64,000 bases of DNA from Streptomyces sp. NBC_01429 (GTDB lineage: Bacteria > Actinomycetota > Actinomycetes > Streptomycetales > Streptomycetaceae), in the NCBI RefSeq assembly GCF_036231945.1, contig NZ_CP109599.1:1240001-1304000 (forward strand), in the 5' to 3' direction. The position numbers and the translations under genes were made by a program. The first letter of the stretch is position 1; each line of letters starts with the position of its first letter. A model generated the notes under the pieces. That model was given only the letters and a program-made list of their open reading frames with translations. It searched no databases and was not told the DNA's origin. Of the stretch, positions 17,185 to 25,785 are shown one piece after another.

Positions 17185-17218
17185 GGCGGGCGGGGAGTAC
17201 GGCGCCTCCCCGCCCGCC
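17185..17218 (-). terminator. Terminator after the secreted multidomain gene
   Basis: A perfect 12-bp stem, GGCGGGCGGGGA (17185-17196) with TCCCCGCCCGCC (17207-17218), has a 10-base loop. It lies 40 bp past the stop of the 17258-20938 gene and upstream of the ebo-like operon, separating the two minus-strand units. Confidence 0.7.
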
Positions 17219-17257
17219 GCCGGCTGACGGGCCGCCCCGGGGCTTTCGTCGAAGCCC

Positions 17258-20200
17258 CTAGGAGGGCAGCTCCTTGAGCTGGATGTCGCGGAACGACACC
17301 TTGTCGTCGGCACCGTGGTTCTGCAGGCCGATGTGTCCGCTGGTGAGGCTGCGGGCCGGGTCGGTGTTGGTGAAGTCGTTGATCTTCACACCGTTGAGGA
17401 AGACCCTCAGCCGCTCACCCTGGACCTTGATCTCGTAGCTGTTCCACTGGCCCGGCGGGCGCAGGACCCGGTCCCTGGCCTTGATGTCGGCGGACTTGAA
17501 GCCGTAGATCGCGCCGGTGGTGCGGTCGGGGGTGTCGGTGGCGTCGATCTGCACCTCGTACCCGTTGTTCACCGCCGACCAGGGGTCCTCGGAGGGCGGG
17601 AAGCCCACGAACACACCGGAGTTGTCGTCGCCCCGCATCTTCCAGTCGAGCTTCAGCGAGTACGACTTCAGCTCCTTGGCCTGGTACCAGAGCAGCCCCA
17701 TGCCGCCCTCGGAGCGCAGTTCACCGTCGACGACGTCGAACTTGCCGGGTCCCGCCTGCTTCCAGCCCTCCAGGGTCTTGCCGTTGAAGAGGGAGCGGTA
17801 GCCGGTCCGCGGCTTGCAGTCGGCCTTGACCTGGCCGGCCGCGTAGCGCAGTCCGCCCAGCAGGTGCTGCCGGAAGGGCTGGTCCGCGTAGGACTCCTTG
17901 GTGTGTCCGCCACCGGTGTAGAACGACCGGCCGCCCTCGTAGGTCTGGCACCAGGCGATCGGGTGATCGCCCTTCATGTTGCCGCCCTCGTAGGTGGTCT
18001 CGTCCAGGGTGGCGAGGACCCGGGCCTGATCACGCGGGTTGGTGCGGTAGTTGTACCACTCGTCGGTGCGCTGCCACGCGTCGTCCAGGTGCTCGGTCGC
18101 CGGGTGGCTCTTGTCCTCGACCCGTACGGTCGCGTCCTGGATCGCCGGGTGGGAGTCGAAGTAGGCGCCCACCAGGCCCCCGTAGAAGGGCCATTCGTAC
18201 TCGGTGTCCGCCGCGGCGTGCACGCCCATGTAGCCGCCGCCGGTGGTCACATAGTTCTCGAACGCCTTCTGCTGGTCGGAGTTGAGGACGTCACCGGTGG
18301 TGGAGAGGAACACCACCGCGTCGTACCTGGCCAGGTTGTTGGTGGTGAACTGGCCGGCCTCCTCGGTGGAGTCGACGGTGATGCCGGTGGTCTTCCCCAG
18401 CTCCTTGAGCGCGGCCACGCCCTCCGGGATCGAGTCGTGCCGGAAGCCCGCGGTCTTCGAGAAGACCAGGACCCGCTTCTCGGTCTTGCCGGGCGCGTTC
18501 GCGGAGATCTTGAAGTCGTCCACGTCGAAGAGCGCGCCGGAGCCGCCCTTGAAGACCAGGAACAGTTCGGTGGTCTTCGTCGGTACGGAGCGCAGCGGTA
18601 CGTCGATGTCCTGGAAGGTCTCCCACGAGCCGGTCACCGGGACCGGCGAGGATCCCAGCAGCTTGCCGTCGGCGGAGCCGGTGCGCACCTCCAGGAATCC
18701 GCCCGCGCCGCCGGAGGAGATCCGGGCGGTGAGGGTCTTGGACCCGGTCAGGTTGTACGGCTTGAAGGAGATCCAGTCGCCGTTGTCGATGTCACCGACG
18801 GTCTTGCCGCCGTTGGCCGCCGCCTTCTCGAAGACGGTGATGCCGGAGGAGTTGTTGAAGTGCTCGGCCTGCCGGTGGCGCGGCTGGAGCTGTGCCTGGC
18901 CGTGGCTGGTGATCGGGGCCTGGCCGCCGCCTCCGCCGTCGGTGTACTCGGCGTCGATGACCCCGAAGATATTGGCGTTGGGGTCGTGCTCGGTGTCGGC
19001 GGGCGCGGTGATCGTGCCCTCGCAGCCGTTGGTGGAGGTGATCGGGTGGCCGTGGTTGTCATGGCCGAGGATGTAGCGGACGACGACCTTGGAGCAGTCG
19101 ATCGTGCCGTCCTCCGGGTCGGTGACCTTCACCTTGAAGGGGACCTTGTCGCCGAAGTTGAACAGCGTCCCGTCGGCGGGCAGTTCGAGGGTCACGGTGG
19201 GCGCGGTGTTGCCGACGACCACGCGGACCGAGGCCGTACCGGTGCGTTCGGTGGGGTCGGTGACCGTGAGCCGGGCCGTGTAGGTGCCGTTCTTCTTGTA
19301 CTTGTACGCGGGGTTGGCCTCGGTCGAGGTACCGCCGTCGCCGAAGTCCCAGGCGTAGTCGAGCGGGTCGCCGTCCGGGTCCGAGGTGCCGGCCGAGGAG
19401 AAGTTCACCTTCAGCGGGGCCGTACCGGAGGTCTTGTTCGCTGCGGCCACCGCGATGGGTGACTTGCCGCCGGTGGCGTTCTCGATGCGGTAGAGCGCGG
19501 AGTGCTCGTCGCCGCCGAACCAGGACAGTCCGTAGTCGAGCACGTAGAGCGCGCCGTCCGGGCCGAACTCCATGTCCATGACCTGGGTGCCGGACCACGG
19601 GAACGGGTTGATGGATCCCACCGTGCCGTCGTCGGACTGCTCGATCCGCTTGATCCACTGGCGGCCGAACTCGCCCGCGAAGAAGTCGCCGTCGTACGCC
19701 TCGGGGAACTTCACCGGGGAGTCCAGGTCGGCGTCGTAGCGGTAGACCGGGCCGGCCATCGGGGACTCGGATCCGGTGCCGAACTCGGGCACGCTGCCGC
19801 CGTCGTAGTCGATCCAGGCGGGCTGGGCGGGCGGCAGATCGGTGAGTCCGGTGTTGTTCGGCGAGGTGTTCCTGGGTGCCGCGCAGTCGAAGGCGGCGCC
19901 GGACGCCTTGGTGGCGAAGTCGTAGTCGATGAACGGCTCGTTCTTGCCGACGCAGTACGGCCAGCCGAAGTTCCCGGCCTCGGTGACCCGGGCGAACTCC
20001 ACCATGCCGGCCGGGCCCCTGGTCGGGGAGGCGGCGCCGGCGTCGGGGCCGTAGTCACCGACGTAGACGACACCGGTCTGCTGGTCGACGGAGATGCGGA
20101 ACGGGTTGCGGAACCCCATCGCGTAGATCTCGGGCCGGGCCTTGTCGGTGCCCGGGGCGAAGAGGTTGCCCTCGGGGACGGTGTACGAGCCGTCCTCGGC

Positions 20201-20938
20201 GACCTTGATGCGCAGCACCTTGCCGCGCAGGTCGTTGGTGTTGCCGGAGCTGCGCTGGGCGTCGAACGCGGGGTTGCGGTCGGCCCGTTCGTCGATCGGG
20301 GTGTATCCGTCGGAGGCGAACGGGTTGGTGTCGTCGCCGGTCGACAGATAGAGGTTGCCGTCCGCGTCGAAGGCGATGTCGCCGCCGACGTGGCAGCAGG
20401 TGCCGCGCGACGTGGCGACGTCGAGGACCTTCTTCTCGCTCGCCTTGTCGAGGGTGCCGTCCTCGTTCAGGGTGAAGCGCGAGAGCCGGTTGTATCCGTC
20501 GAAGGGGGCGAAGTCGGCGGCGGTCCCGTTCTCGGGGGCGTCACCGGGCGGGGTGTCGAGTTCGGGGGCGTAGAAGAGGTAGATGGCCCGGTTCTCGGCG
20601 AAGTCCGGGTCGACGCCGACGCCCTGGAGGCCCTCCTCGTCGTGGCTGTAGACGTCGAGCCGGCCGGCCACGGTGGTGTCACCGCCCGCGTCGGTGATGC
20701 GCAGTGTGCCGTCGCGCGAGGTGTGCAGCACCCGGCGGTCCGGGAGGATCGCGAGCGACATCGGCTCGCCCACCTCGTCGGCGCCCTTGGCGAGGGTGAC
20801 CTGCTGGAAGCTCTCCTCCGAGGGCACGGGCCCCGGGTCGTGGGCGGTGGCGGGTACGGCTCCGAGACTCGATCCCACGAGCACGGCGCCCGTCAGGAGT
20901 GCGAGGAGGGATCTGGCTCTGGGGCGTTTTCTGGGCAC
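17258..20938 (-). CDS. Secreted glucose/sorbosone dehydrogenase-like, PKD, CBM6-like, ThuA and DUF1080 fusion
   Basis: The product is 1226 residues and exported. A basic N-terminus and hydrophobic core end at 'AVPATAHDP' (about residue 33). Then come a GSDH-type PQQ-sugar-dehydrogenase beta propeller (about 45-500, with 'GTCCHVGGDIAFDADGNLYLSTGDD' and 'MGFRNPFRISVD'); a PKD domain (about 510-595, 'YAWDFGDGGTS'); a linker; a CBM6-like domain (about 720-850); a ThuA domain (about 855-1060, 'KTAGFRHDSIPEG' and 'GVHAAADTEY'); and a C-terminal DUF1080/3-keto-disaccharide hydrolase domain (about 1065-1226, 'LFNGKTLEGW', 'DNSGVFVGFP'). The GTG at 20938 is preferred because GGAGGAC precedes it by 4 bases; the frame is open 32 codons further but lacks a signal. 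It likely oxidises or hydrolyses keto-sugars outside the cell for the adjacent importer and isomerases. Confidence 0.82.
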   Translation of the reverse strand: MPRKRPRARSLLALLTGAVLVGSSLGAVPATAHDPGPVPSEESFQQVTLAKGADEVGEPMSLAILPDRRVLHTSRDGTLRITDAGGDTTVAGRLDVYSHDEEGLQGVGVDPDFAENRAIYLFYAPELDTPPGDAPENGTAADFAPFDGYNRLSRFTLNEDGTLDKASEKKVLDVATSRGTCCHVGGDIAFDADGNLYLSTGDDTNPFASDGYTPIDERADRNPAFDAQRSSGNTNDLRGKVLRIKVAEDGSYTVPEGNLFAPGTDKARPEIYAMGFRNPFRISVDQQTGVVYVGDYGPDAGAASPTRGPAGMVEFARVTEAGNFGWPYCVGKNEPFIDYDFATKASGAAFDCAAPRNTSPNNTGLTDLPPAQPAWIDYDGGSVPEFGTGSESPMAGPVYRYDADLDSPVKFPEAYDGDFFAGEFGRQWIKRIEQSDDGTVGSINPFPWSGTQVMDMEFGPDGALYVLDYGLSWFGGDEHSALYRIENATGGKSPIAVAAANKTSGTAPLKVNFSSAGTSDPDGDPLDYAWDFGDGGTSTEANPAYKYKKNGTYTARLTVTDPTERTGTASVRVVVGNTAPTVTLELPADGTLFNFGDKVPFKVKVTDPEDGTIDCSKVVVRYILGHDNHGHPITSTNGCEGTITAPADTEHDPNANIFGVIDAEYTDGGGGGQAPITSHGQAQLQPRHRQAEHFNNSSGITVFEKAAANGGKTVGDIDNGDWISFKPYNLTGSKTLTARISSGGAGGFLEVRTGSADGKLLGSSPVPVTGSWETFQDIDVPLRSVPTKTTELFLVFKGGSGALFDVDDFKISANAPGKTEKRVLVFSKTAGFRHDSIPEGVAALKELGKTTGITVDSTEEAGQFTTNNLARYDAVVFLSTTGDVLNSDQQKAFENYVTTGGGYMGVHAAADTEYEWPFYGGLVGAYFDSHPAIQDATVRVEDKSHPATEHLDDAWQRTDEWYNYRTNPRDQARVLATLDETTYEGGNMKGDHPIAWCQTYEGGRSFYTGGGHTKESYADQPFRQHLLGGLRYAAGQVKADCKPRTGYRSLFNGKTLEGWKQAGPGKFDVVDGELRSEGGMGLLWYQAKELKSYSLKLDWKMRGDDNSGVFVGFPPSEDPWSAVNNGYEVQIDATDTPDRTTGAIYGFKSADIKARDRVLRPPGQWNSYEIKVQGERLRVFLNGVKINDFTNTDPARSLTSGHIGLQNHGADDKVSFRDIQLKELPS

Positions 20939-21267
20939 GAAAGTCCTCCACAGTGGGCTGTTCGTACGTGCGGGTTGCCGTGCCGGAGGAGTGGGTGCGC
21001 GTCCCCGCGCCCGGCCTCCGGGTGGCTGTGTCACCGACGTGCGCCGTCACATCGGAGAGCGACTCTGTTGTGGTGCCGGCCGGTCGTGTCCCGCGACCGG
21101 CCGTGTCCTGTACACCTCAATGGACCGTAGCCGGGTTCGTCCCGGACCGAAAGACCTTGCGCAGGGGTTAAGTTGAACTTTCCCCAGGCGCAGGACAAAG
21201 ACAGTCGCCGGAACGCCGGACGGCCCGCCCTCGCGCACCCGTCCGGTGTTCCGATCAGCACCGGGTA
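20939..21267. other. Intergenic region upstream of the secreted multidomain gene
   Basis: Between two minus-strand genes lie 329 bases without a credible gene. They hold the ribosome site at 20942-20948, a 9-bp hairpin (GGCCGGTCG 21078-21086 with CGACCGGCC 21094-21102, a possible terminator of the upstream operon or regulatory structure), a short palindrome AAGTTGAACTT at 21170-21180, and the 25-bp shared motif at 21176-21200. Confidence 0.55.
21176..21200. promoter_or_regulatory. Putative ROK-regulon site A
   Basis: The 25-bp block starting AACTTTC and ending AGGACAAAG matches a block at 28904-28928 upstream of the ROK gene at 20 of 25 positions, in the same orientation. It overlaps the palindrome AAGTTGAACTT. 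Both copies are upstream of genes of the same sugar locus, so I propose a common operator, most likely for the ROK repressor. Confidence 0.45.
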
Positions 21268-22272
21268 CTACCGGTCGCCGCCGAACGCCGCGTCGAAGGA
21301 CGCCGACGGCGGGTCGAAGTCGAAGCGCTTGAGGTCGGCGAGGGCCTCCGGGGCGCCGACCAGCCGGTCCATGCCCGCGTCCTCCCACTCGACCGAGACG
21401 GGACCCTCGTAGCCGATGGACCGCAGCATCCGGAACACGTCCTCCCAGGGCACGTCGCCGTGCCCGGCGGAGACGAAGTCCCAGCCGCGCCTCGGGTCGC
21501 CCCAGGGCAGATGGGAGCCGAGCCGCCCGTTGCGGCCGTCGAGACGCTTGCGGGCCTCCTTGCAGTCGACGTGGTAGATCCGGTCCCGGAAGTCGTAGAG
21601 GAAGCCCACCGGGTCGAGGTCCTGCCAGACGAAGTGGCTCGGGTCGAAGTTCAGCCCGAACGCGGGCCGGTGGCCGACCGCCTCCAGGGCGCGGTGCGTG
21701 GTCCAGTAGTCGTAGGCGATCTCGCTCGGATGGACCTCATGGGCGAAGCGCACCCCCTCGGCGTCGAAGACGTCCAGGATCGGGTTCCAGCGCTCCGCGA
21801 AGTCCTCGTACCCCCGGTCGATCATGCCGGGCGGCACCGGCGGGAACATCGCGACCAGATGCCAGATCGACGAGCCGGTGAAGCCGATGACGGTGTCGAC
21901 GCCGAAGGCGGCGGCGGCCCGCGCGGTGTCCTTGATCCTGGCCGCGGCGCGCTGTCTGACCCCCTCCGCCTCGCCGTCGCCCCAGATCCCGGCGGGCAGG
22001 ATGCCCTGGTGGCGCTCGTCGATGGGGTTGTCGCAGACCGCCTGGCCCACCAGATGGTTGGAGATCGCCCAGCACTTGAGCCCGTACTTGTCGAGCAGCT
22101 GGTGCCGGCCCTCCAGGTAGGACGGGTCGGCGAGCGCCTTGTCGACCTCGAAGTGGTCGCCCCAGCAGGCGAGTTCCAGCCCGTCGTAACCGAAGTCACG
22201 GGCGAGCCGGCACACCTCCTCCAGGGGAAGATCGGCCCACTGGCCGGTGAAGAGAGTGAAGGGACGGGGCAT
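21268..22272 (-). CDS. Sugar phosphate isomerase/epimerase (AP endonuclease 2 family)
   Basis: This 334-residue TIM barrel has no signal and starts '[30 protein letters not shown]'. Metal ligands are suggested in '[11 protein letters not shown]' (Glu/His), '[10 protein letters not shown]' (Asp/His), 'IYHVDCKEA' and '[11 protein letters not shown]' (Glu). Proteins of this group act with Gfo/Idh oxidoreductases on keto-sugars, inositols and glycosides. ATG 22272 has GGAGGAG 7-12 bases upstream. It is the last gene of the import/catabolic run, 12 bp after the oxidoreductase stop, and about 330 bp before the multidomain secreted gene. The specific sugar cannot be told from sequence. Confidence 0.78.
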   Translation of the reverse strand: MPRPFTLFTGQWADLPLEEVCRLARDFGYDGLELACWGDHFEVDKALADPSYLEGRHQLLDKYGLKCWAISNHLVGQAVCDNPIDERHQGILPAGIWGDGEAEGVRQRAAARIKDTARAAAAFGVDTVIGFTGSSIWHLVAMFPPVPPGMIDRGYEDFAERWNPILDVFDAEGVRFAHEVHPSEIAYDYWTTHRALEAVGHRPAFGLNFDPSHFVWQDLDPVGFLYDFRDRIYHVDCKEARKRLDGRNGRLGSHLPWGDPRRGWDFVSAGHGDVPWEDVFRMLRSIGYEGPVSVEWEDAGMDRLVGAPEALADLKRFDFDPPSASFDAAFGGDR

Positions 22273-22284
22273 ACGGTTCTCCTC

Positions 22285-23517
22285 CTAGGCAGGGTTTCCC
22301 GACGGGGGCGGTACGGGGGTGTACACGGCGTTCTTCGCCGCGCTCTCCTCCACGGCGGCGAGTACCCGCTGCACCTGGAGCCCGTCGGCGAAGGACGGCG
22401 CCGGGTCGGTCCCCGCCGCGATCGCCGTCACCAGATCGCGCGCCTGGTGGACGAAGGTGTGCTCGTAGCCGAGCCCGTGCCCCGGCGGCCACCACGCCTC
22501 CAGGTAGGGATGCTCCGGCTCGGTGACCAGGATGCGGCGGAAGCCGGCCGAGGCCGCCGGTTCGGCGTGATCGTGGAACGACAGCTCGTTGAGCCGCTCC
22601 AGGTCGAAGGAGAGCGAGCCGCGCTCACCGTTGATCTCCAGGGTCAGCGCGTTCTTGCGCCCCGAGGCCATCCGGGTGGCCTCGAAGGAGGCCAGCGCGC
22701 CCGAGGCGAGCCGGCCGGTGAACACCGCCGCGTCGTCCACGGTCACCGGTCCGTACGCGCTGCCGGCGGCTCCCGACAGCCCGGCGCTCGGCCCGCCGAG
22801 GACCGGCCGTTCACGTACGAAGGTCTCCGAGAGCGCCGAGACCCCGGCCAGCGGCTCTCCCGTCAGGAACTGCGCGAGGTCGACGATGTGCGCCCCCAGG
22901 TCACCCAGCGCGCCCGACCCGGCGCGCTCCCGGTCGAGCCGCCAGGTGAGCGGGGCCAGCGGATCGGCCAGCCAGTCCTGGAGATAGGTGACCCGGACAT
23001 GGCGCAGGGTGCCGAGCCGGCCGTCCTCGATCAGCTTCCTGGCGTACGAGACGGCCGGCACCCGGCGGTAGTTGAAGCCCACCATGGACAGCTGCCCCCG
23101 GGCCCGGCCCGCCTCCGCCGCCCTGACCATCGCCTCGGCCTCGGCCACCGAGTTGGCGAGCGGCTTCTCGCACAGGACGTGCTTGCCCGCCTCCAGCGCG
23201 GCGATGGCGATCTCCGCGTGGCTGTCCCCCGGGGTGCAGATGTCGACCACCTGCACATCGTCGCGTGCGATCAGCCGCCGCCAGTCGGTCTCGGCGGCGG
23301 CCCAGCCGTGTTTCGCCGCGGCAGCCCTGACGGAGGTCTCGTCACGGCCGCAGACCGCGGCGAGTACGGGCCGCAACGGCAGGTCGAAGACGTGTCCTGC
23401 GGTGCGCCAGCCCTGTGAGTGGGCGGCACCCATGAACGCGTATCCGACCATGCCGATGCCGAGTGCGGGCGGTGGACCGGCTTCCTGCTCCGACGCTTCC
23501 GTGGGACTGGGGGTCAT
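22285..23517 (-). CDS. Gfo/Idh/MocA-family oxidoreductase
   Basis: This is a 410-residue NAD(P)-dependent sugar or cyclitol dehydrogenase. An N-terminal Rossmann domain with 'IGMVGYAFMGAAHSQGW' (about 21-37) comes first. The hallmark 'GKHVLCEKPLA' motif (Lys of EKP, about residue 117) and 'VGFNYRRVPA' follow. The C-terminal alpha/beta domain includes 'GDLGAHIVDLAQFL' with the catalytic-type Asp/His pair. It would oxidise a ring carbon or reduce a 3-keto sugar, matching the keto-disaccharide hydrolase domain of the secreted protein encoded downstream. ATG 23517 is preceded by GAGGAG. It lies 95 bp after the binding-protein gene and 12 bp before the isomerase. Confidence 0.82.
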   Translation of the reverse strand: MTPSPTEASEQEAGPPPALGIGMVGYAFMGAAHSQGWRTAGHVFDLPLRPVLAAVCGRDETSVRAAAAKHGWAAAETDWRRLIARDDVQVVDICTPGDSHAEIAIAALEAGKHVLCEKPLANSVAEAEAMVRAAEAGRARGQLSMVGFNYRRVPAVSYARKLIEDGRLGTLRHVRVTYLQDWLADPLAPLTWRLDRERAGSGALGDLGAHIVDLAQFLTGEPLAGVSALSETFVRERPVLGGPSAGLSGAAGSAYGPVTVDDAAVFTGRLASGALASFEATRMASGRKNALTLEINGERGSLSFDLERLNELSFHDHAEPAASAGFRRILVTEPEHPYLEAWWPPGHGLGYEHTFVHQARDLVTAIAAGTDPAPSFADGLQVQRVLAAVEESAAKNAVYTPVPPPSGNPA

Positions 23518-23611
23518 CCGGATAACTCCTCGTCATCTCGCACAGTGGGGACAGCCAGGGTCTTTCGTGGGGAAACGAGAGCCCCTCGGCCGCTGGTCCG
23601 GCCGGGGCCGG

Positions 23612-24652
23612 TCAGCGGAAGCCCGTGGGGAGGTACTGGTCGACGTTGTCCTTGTCCACCACGGCCGAGTAGAGCGTGACCTGGGCGGGGATCTCCAGCT
23701 CCGCGAGGCCGCTGATGCCCTTGGACTGGCCGAGGGTGCGGGCCAGGTCGATGGCGGACGCGGCCATGGTCGGCGGATAGAGGACGGTCGCCTTGAGCAC
23801 ACTGTTGTCGGCCTTGATGGCGTCCATCGCCGCCTTGGCCCCGGCGCCGCCGACCATCAGGAAGTCGTCGCGGCCCGCCTGCTGGATGGCACGCAGCGCG
23901 CCCACGCCCTGGTCGTCGTCGTGGTTCCACAGGGCGTCGAAGGAGCGCTGTGCCTGGAGCAGCTGGGCCATCTTGGCCTGGCCCGACTCGACGGTGAAGT
24001 CGGCGGCCTGGCGGGCGACCTTCTTGATGTTCGGGTAGTTCTTCAGGGCGTCGTCGAAGCCCTTGGAGCGCTGCTGGGTCAGCTCCAGCCCGTCGATCCC
24101 GGCCAGCTCGACGACCTTGGCGTCCTTCTTGTCCTTGAGCAGCTCGCCGATGTAGTTGCCGGCGCTGACGCCCATGCCGTAGTTGTCGCCGCCGATGTAG
24201 GCGCGGAACGCCTGCGGGTTGGAGAAGATCCGGTCCAGGTTGATGACCGGGATTCCGGCGCGCATGGCCTTCAGCCCGACCTGGGTGAGCGCCTTGCCGT
24301 CGGCGGGCAGGATCACCAGGACGTCGACCTTCTTGTTGATCAGCGTCTCGACCTGGCCGATCTGCGCGGCGATGTCGTTGGAGCCCTCGGTGATGTCCAG
24401 CGTCACGTCCGAGTACGTCTTCGCCCGCGACTTGGCCTGCTCGTTGATCGCGTTCAGCCAGCCGTGGTCGGCCTGGGGGCCGGCGAAGCCGATGGTGACG
24501 GCCTTGCCGGGCTTGCCGCCGGAGGCGGCCGGCCCGCTGTTCGAGGCGGGCTCCTGCTTCGTGGGTTCGTTGCTGGTGCAGGCGGTGAGCAAGGCGCCGG
24601 CGGAGACGGCGGCGGTGCCGAAAAGAAGTCTTCTGCGACTGGTTTCTGGCAT
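23612..24652 (-). CDS. Sugar ABC transporter substrate-binding lipoprotein (RbsB type)
   Basis: The 346-residue precursor has a twin-arginine lead (SRRRLLFG) and lipobox LTAC at about 22-25, so it should be a lipoprotein on the outer face of the membrane. The mature part is a periplasmic-binding-protein type 1 fold (ribose/galactose class), with 'VTIGFAGPQADHGWLNAINEQAKSRA', 'QVETLINKKVDVLVILPADG', 'IPVINLDRIFSN' and 'DALWNHDDDQGVGALRAI'. It pairs with the permease and ATPase genes just upstream in the operon. The ligand is unknown; a monosaccharide or keto-sugar is likely from context. Confidence 0.85.
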   Translation of the reverse strand: MPETSRRRLLFGTAAVSAGALLTACTSNEPTKQEPASNSGPAASGGKPGKAVTIGFAGPQADHGWLNAINEQAKSRAKTYSDVTLDITEGSNDIAAQIGQVETLINKKVDVLVILPADGKALTQVGLKAMRAGIPVINLDRIFSNPQAFRAYIGGDNYGMGVSAGNYIGELLKDKKDAKVVELAGIDGLELTQQRSKGFDDALKNYPNIKKVARQAADFTVESGQAKMAQLLQAQRSFDALWNHDDDQGVGALRAIQQAGRDDFLMVGGAGAKAAMDAIKADNSVLKATVLYPPTMAASAIDLARTLGQSKGISGLAELEIPAQVTLYSAVVDKDNVDQYLPTGFR

Positions 24653-24708
24653 GGCGGTTCAACCCTTCGGGTAGGGCGGGGGGTGCGGGTGCGAGTGCTG
24701 ACGGAGTG

Positions 24709-25785
24709 TCAGGACTCGCCGTTGCGCAGTGTGCGGCGCTGGACCAGTACGGCGGCGACGATGATGGCGCCCTTGGCGATCTGCTGAACGTCGCTCTGGA
24801 GATTGTTCAGAGCGAAGATGTTGGTGATGGTGGTGAAGACGAGAACGCCGAGGACGGAGCCGACGATCGTGCCGCGGCCACCGCTGAGCAGGGTGCCGCC
24901 GATGATCGCCGCCGCGATGGCGTCCAGCTCGTACAGGTTCCCGTTGGTGTTCTGTCCCGAGCCGGCCAGGATGATCAGCAGGAAGGCGGCGATGCCGCAG
25001 CAGAGCCCGGAGAACAGGTAGAGGTACAGCCGCTGCCTGCGGACGTCGATACCGGCCAGCCTGGCGGCCTCCGGATTGCCGCCGACGGCGACCGTGCGGC
25101 GGCCGAAGGTCGTACGGTTGAGGATCAGCCAGCCGACGACCGTGACGGCCGCGAAGACCAGCACGAGCGGCGGAATGCCCAGGACGTAGGAGTCGGGGAC
25201 ACCGAGGTCGAGCACCGAGGTCACGGTGACGATCTGGGTCTTCCCGTCGGTGATCATGAGGGCGAGACCGCGGGCGGAGGCGAGCATCGCGAGTGTCGCG
25301 ATGAACGGCACCATCCCGCCGTACGCGATCAGCACACCGTTCACCAGCCCGCAGCCGACCCCCACCAGGACCGCGGTGAAGAGGATGCCGGCGAACCCGA
25401 ACTCCTGGGTGGCCAGCGTCGTGGCCCACACCGAGGAGAGGGCCACGATGGCCCCGACCGAGAGGTCGATGCCCCCGCTGGTGATGACGAAGGTCATGCC
25501 CACCGTGACCACACCGATGACCGACGCCTGGGTCAGCACCAGCTGGAGGTTGTTGGTGTCCAGGAACTGGTCGGGCTTGGTGATGCCGCCGACCACGATC
25601 AGAGCGGCCAGCACCCCGAGCAGGGAGAGGTTACGGACATCGAGCCGCAGCCCGAGCGCCCGCCACCCCCCCTTCGGTTCAGTGGACTTGACGGACACGT
25701 CGGAGGCGGCGGACGACGGGGCCGGATCGGGCGTGGCCGCGGCGTCGGGCCCGCCCTGCCGCGCCTCGGAGGCAGGCTGTTTCAT
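24709..25785 (-). CDS. ABC transporter permease (ribose/xylose type)
   Basis: The protein has 358 residues. About 50 hydrophilic N-terminal residues are followed by 8-10 membrane spans. The family pattern of RbsC-like permeases is clear in 'GMTFVITSGGIDLSVGAIVALSSV', 'NGVLIAYGGMVPFIATLAMLASARGLAL' and 'GRRTVAVGGNPEAARLAGIDVRR', the last being the cytoplasmic loop that contacts the ATPase. The start overlaps the ATPase stop by ATGA (25782-25785). It probably works as a homodimer with the tandem ATPase and the RbsB-like lipoprotein. Confidence 0.87.
   Translation of the reverse strand: MKQPASEARQGGPDAAATPDPAPSSAASDVSVKSTEPKGGWRALGLRLDVRNLSLLGVLAALIVVGGITKPDQFLDTNNLQLVLTQASVIGVVTVGMTFVITSGGIDLSVGAIVALSSVWATTLATQEFGFAGILFTAVLVGVGCGLVNGVLIAYGGMVPFIATLAMLASARGLALMITDGKTQIVTVTSVLDLGVPDSYVLGIPPLVLVFAAVTVVGWLILNRTTFGRRTVAVGGNPEAARLAGIDVRRQRLYLYLFSGLCCGIAAFLLIILAGSGQNTNGNLYELDAIAAAIIGGTLLSGGRGTIVGSVLGVLVFTTITNIFALNNLQSDVQQIAKGAIIVAAVLVQRRTLRNGES

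Noticed and set aside
17315..19462. 715-codon plus-strand open frame inside the secreted multidomain gene
   Set aside because: Antisense to recognised ThuA, DUF1080 and PKD domains.
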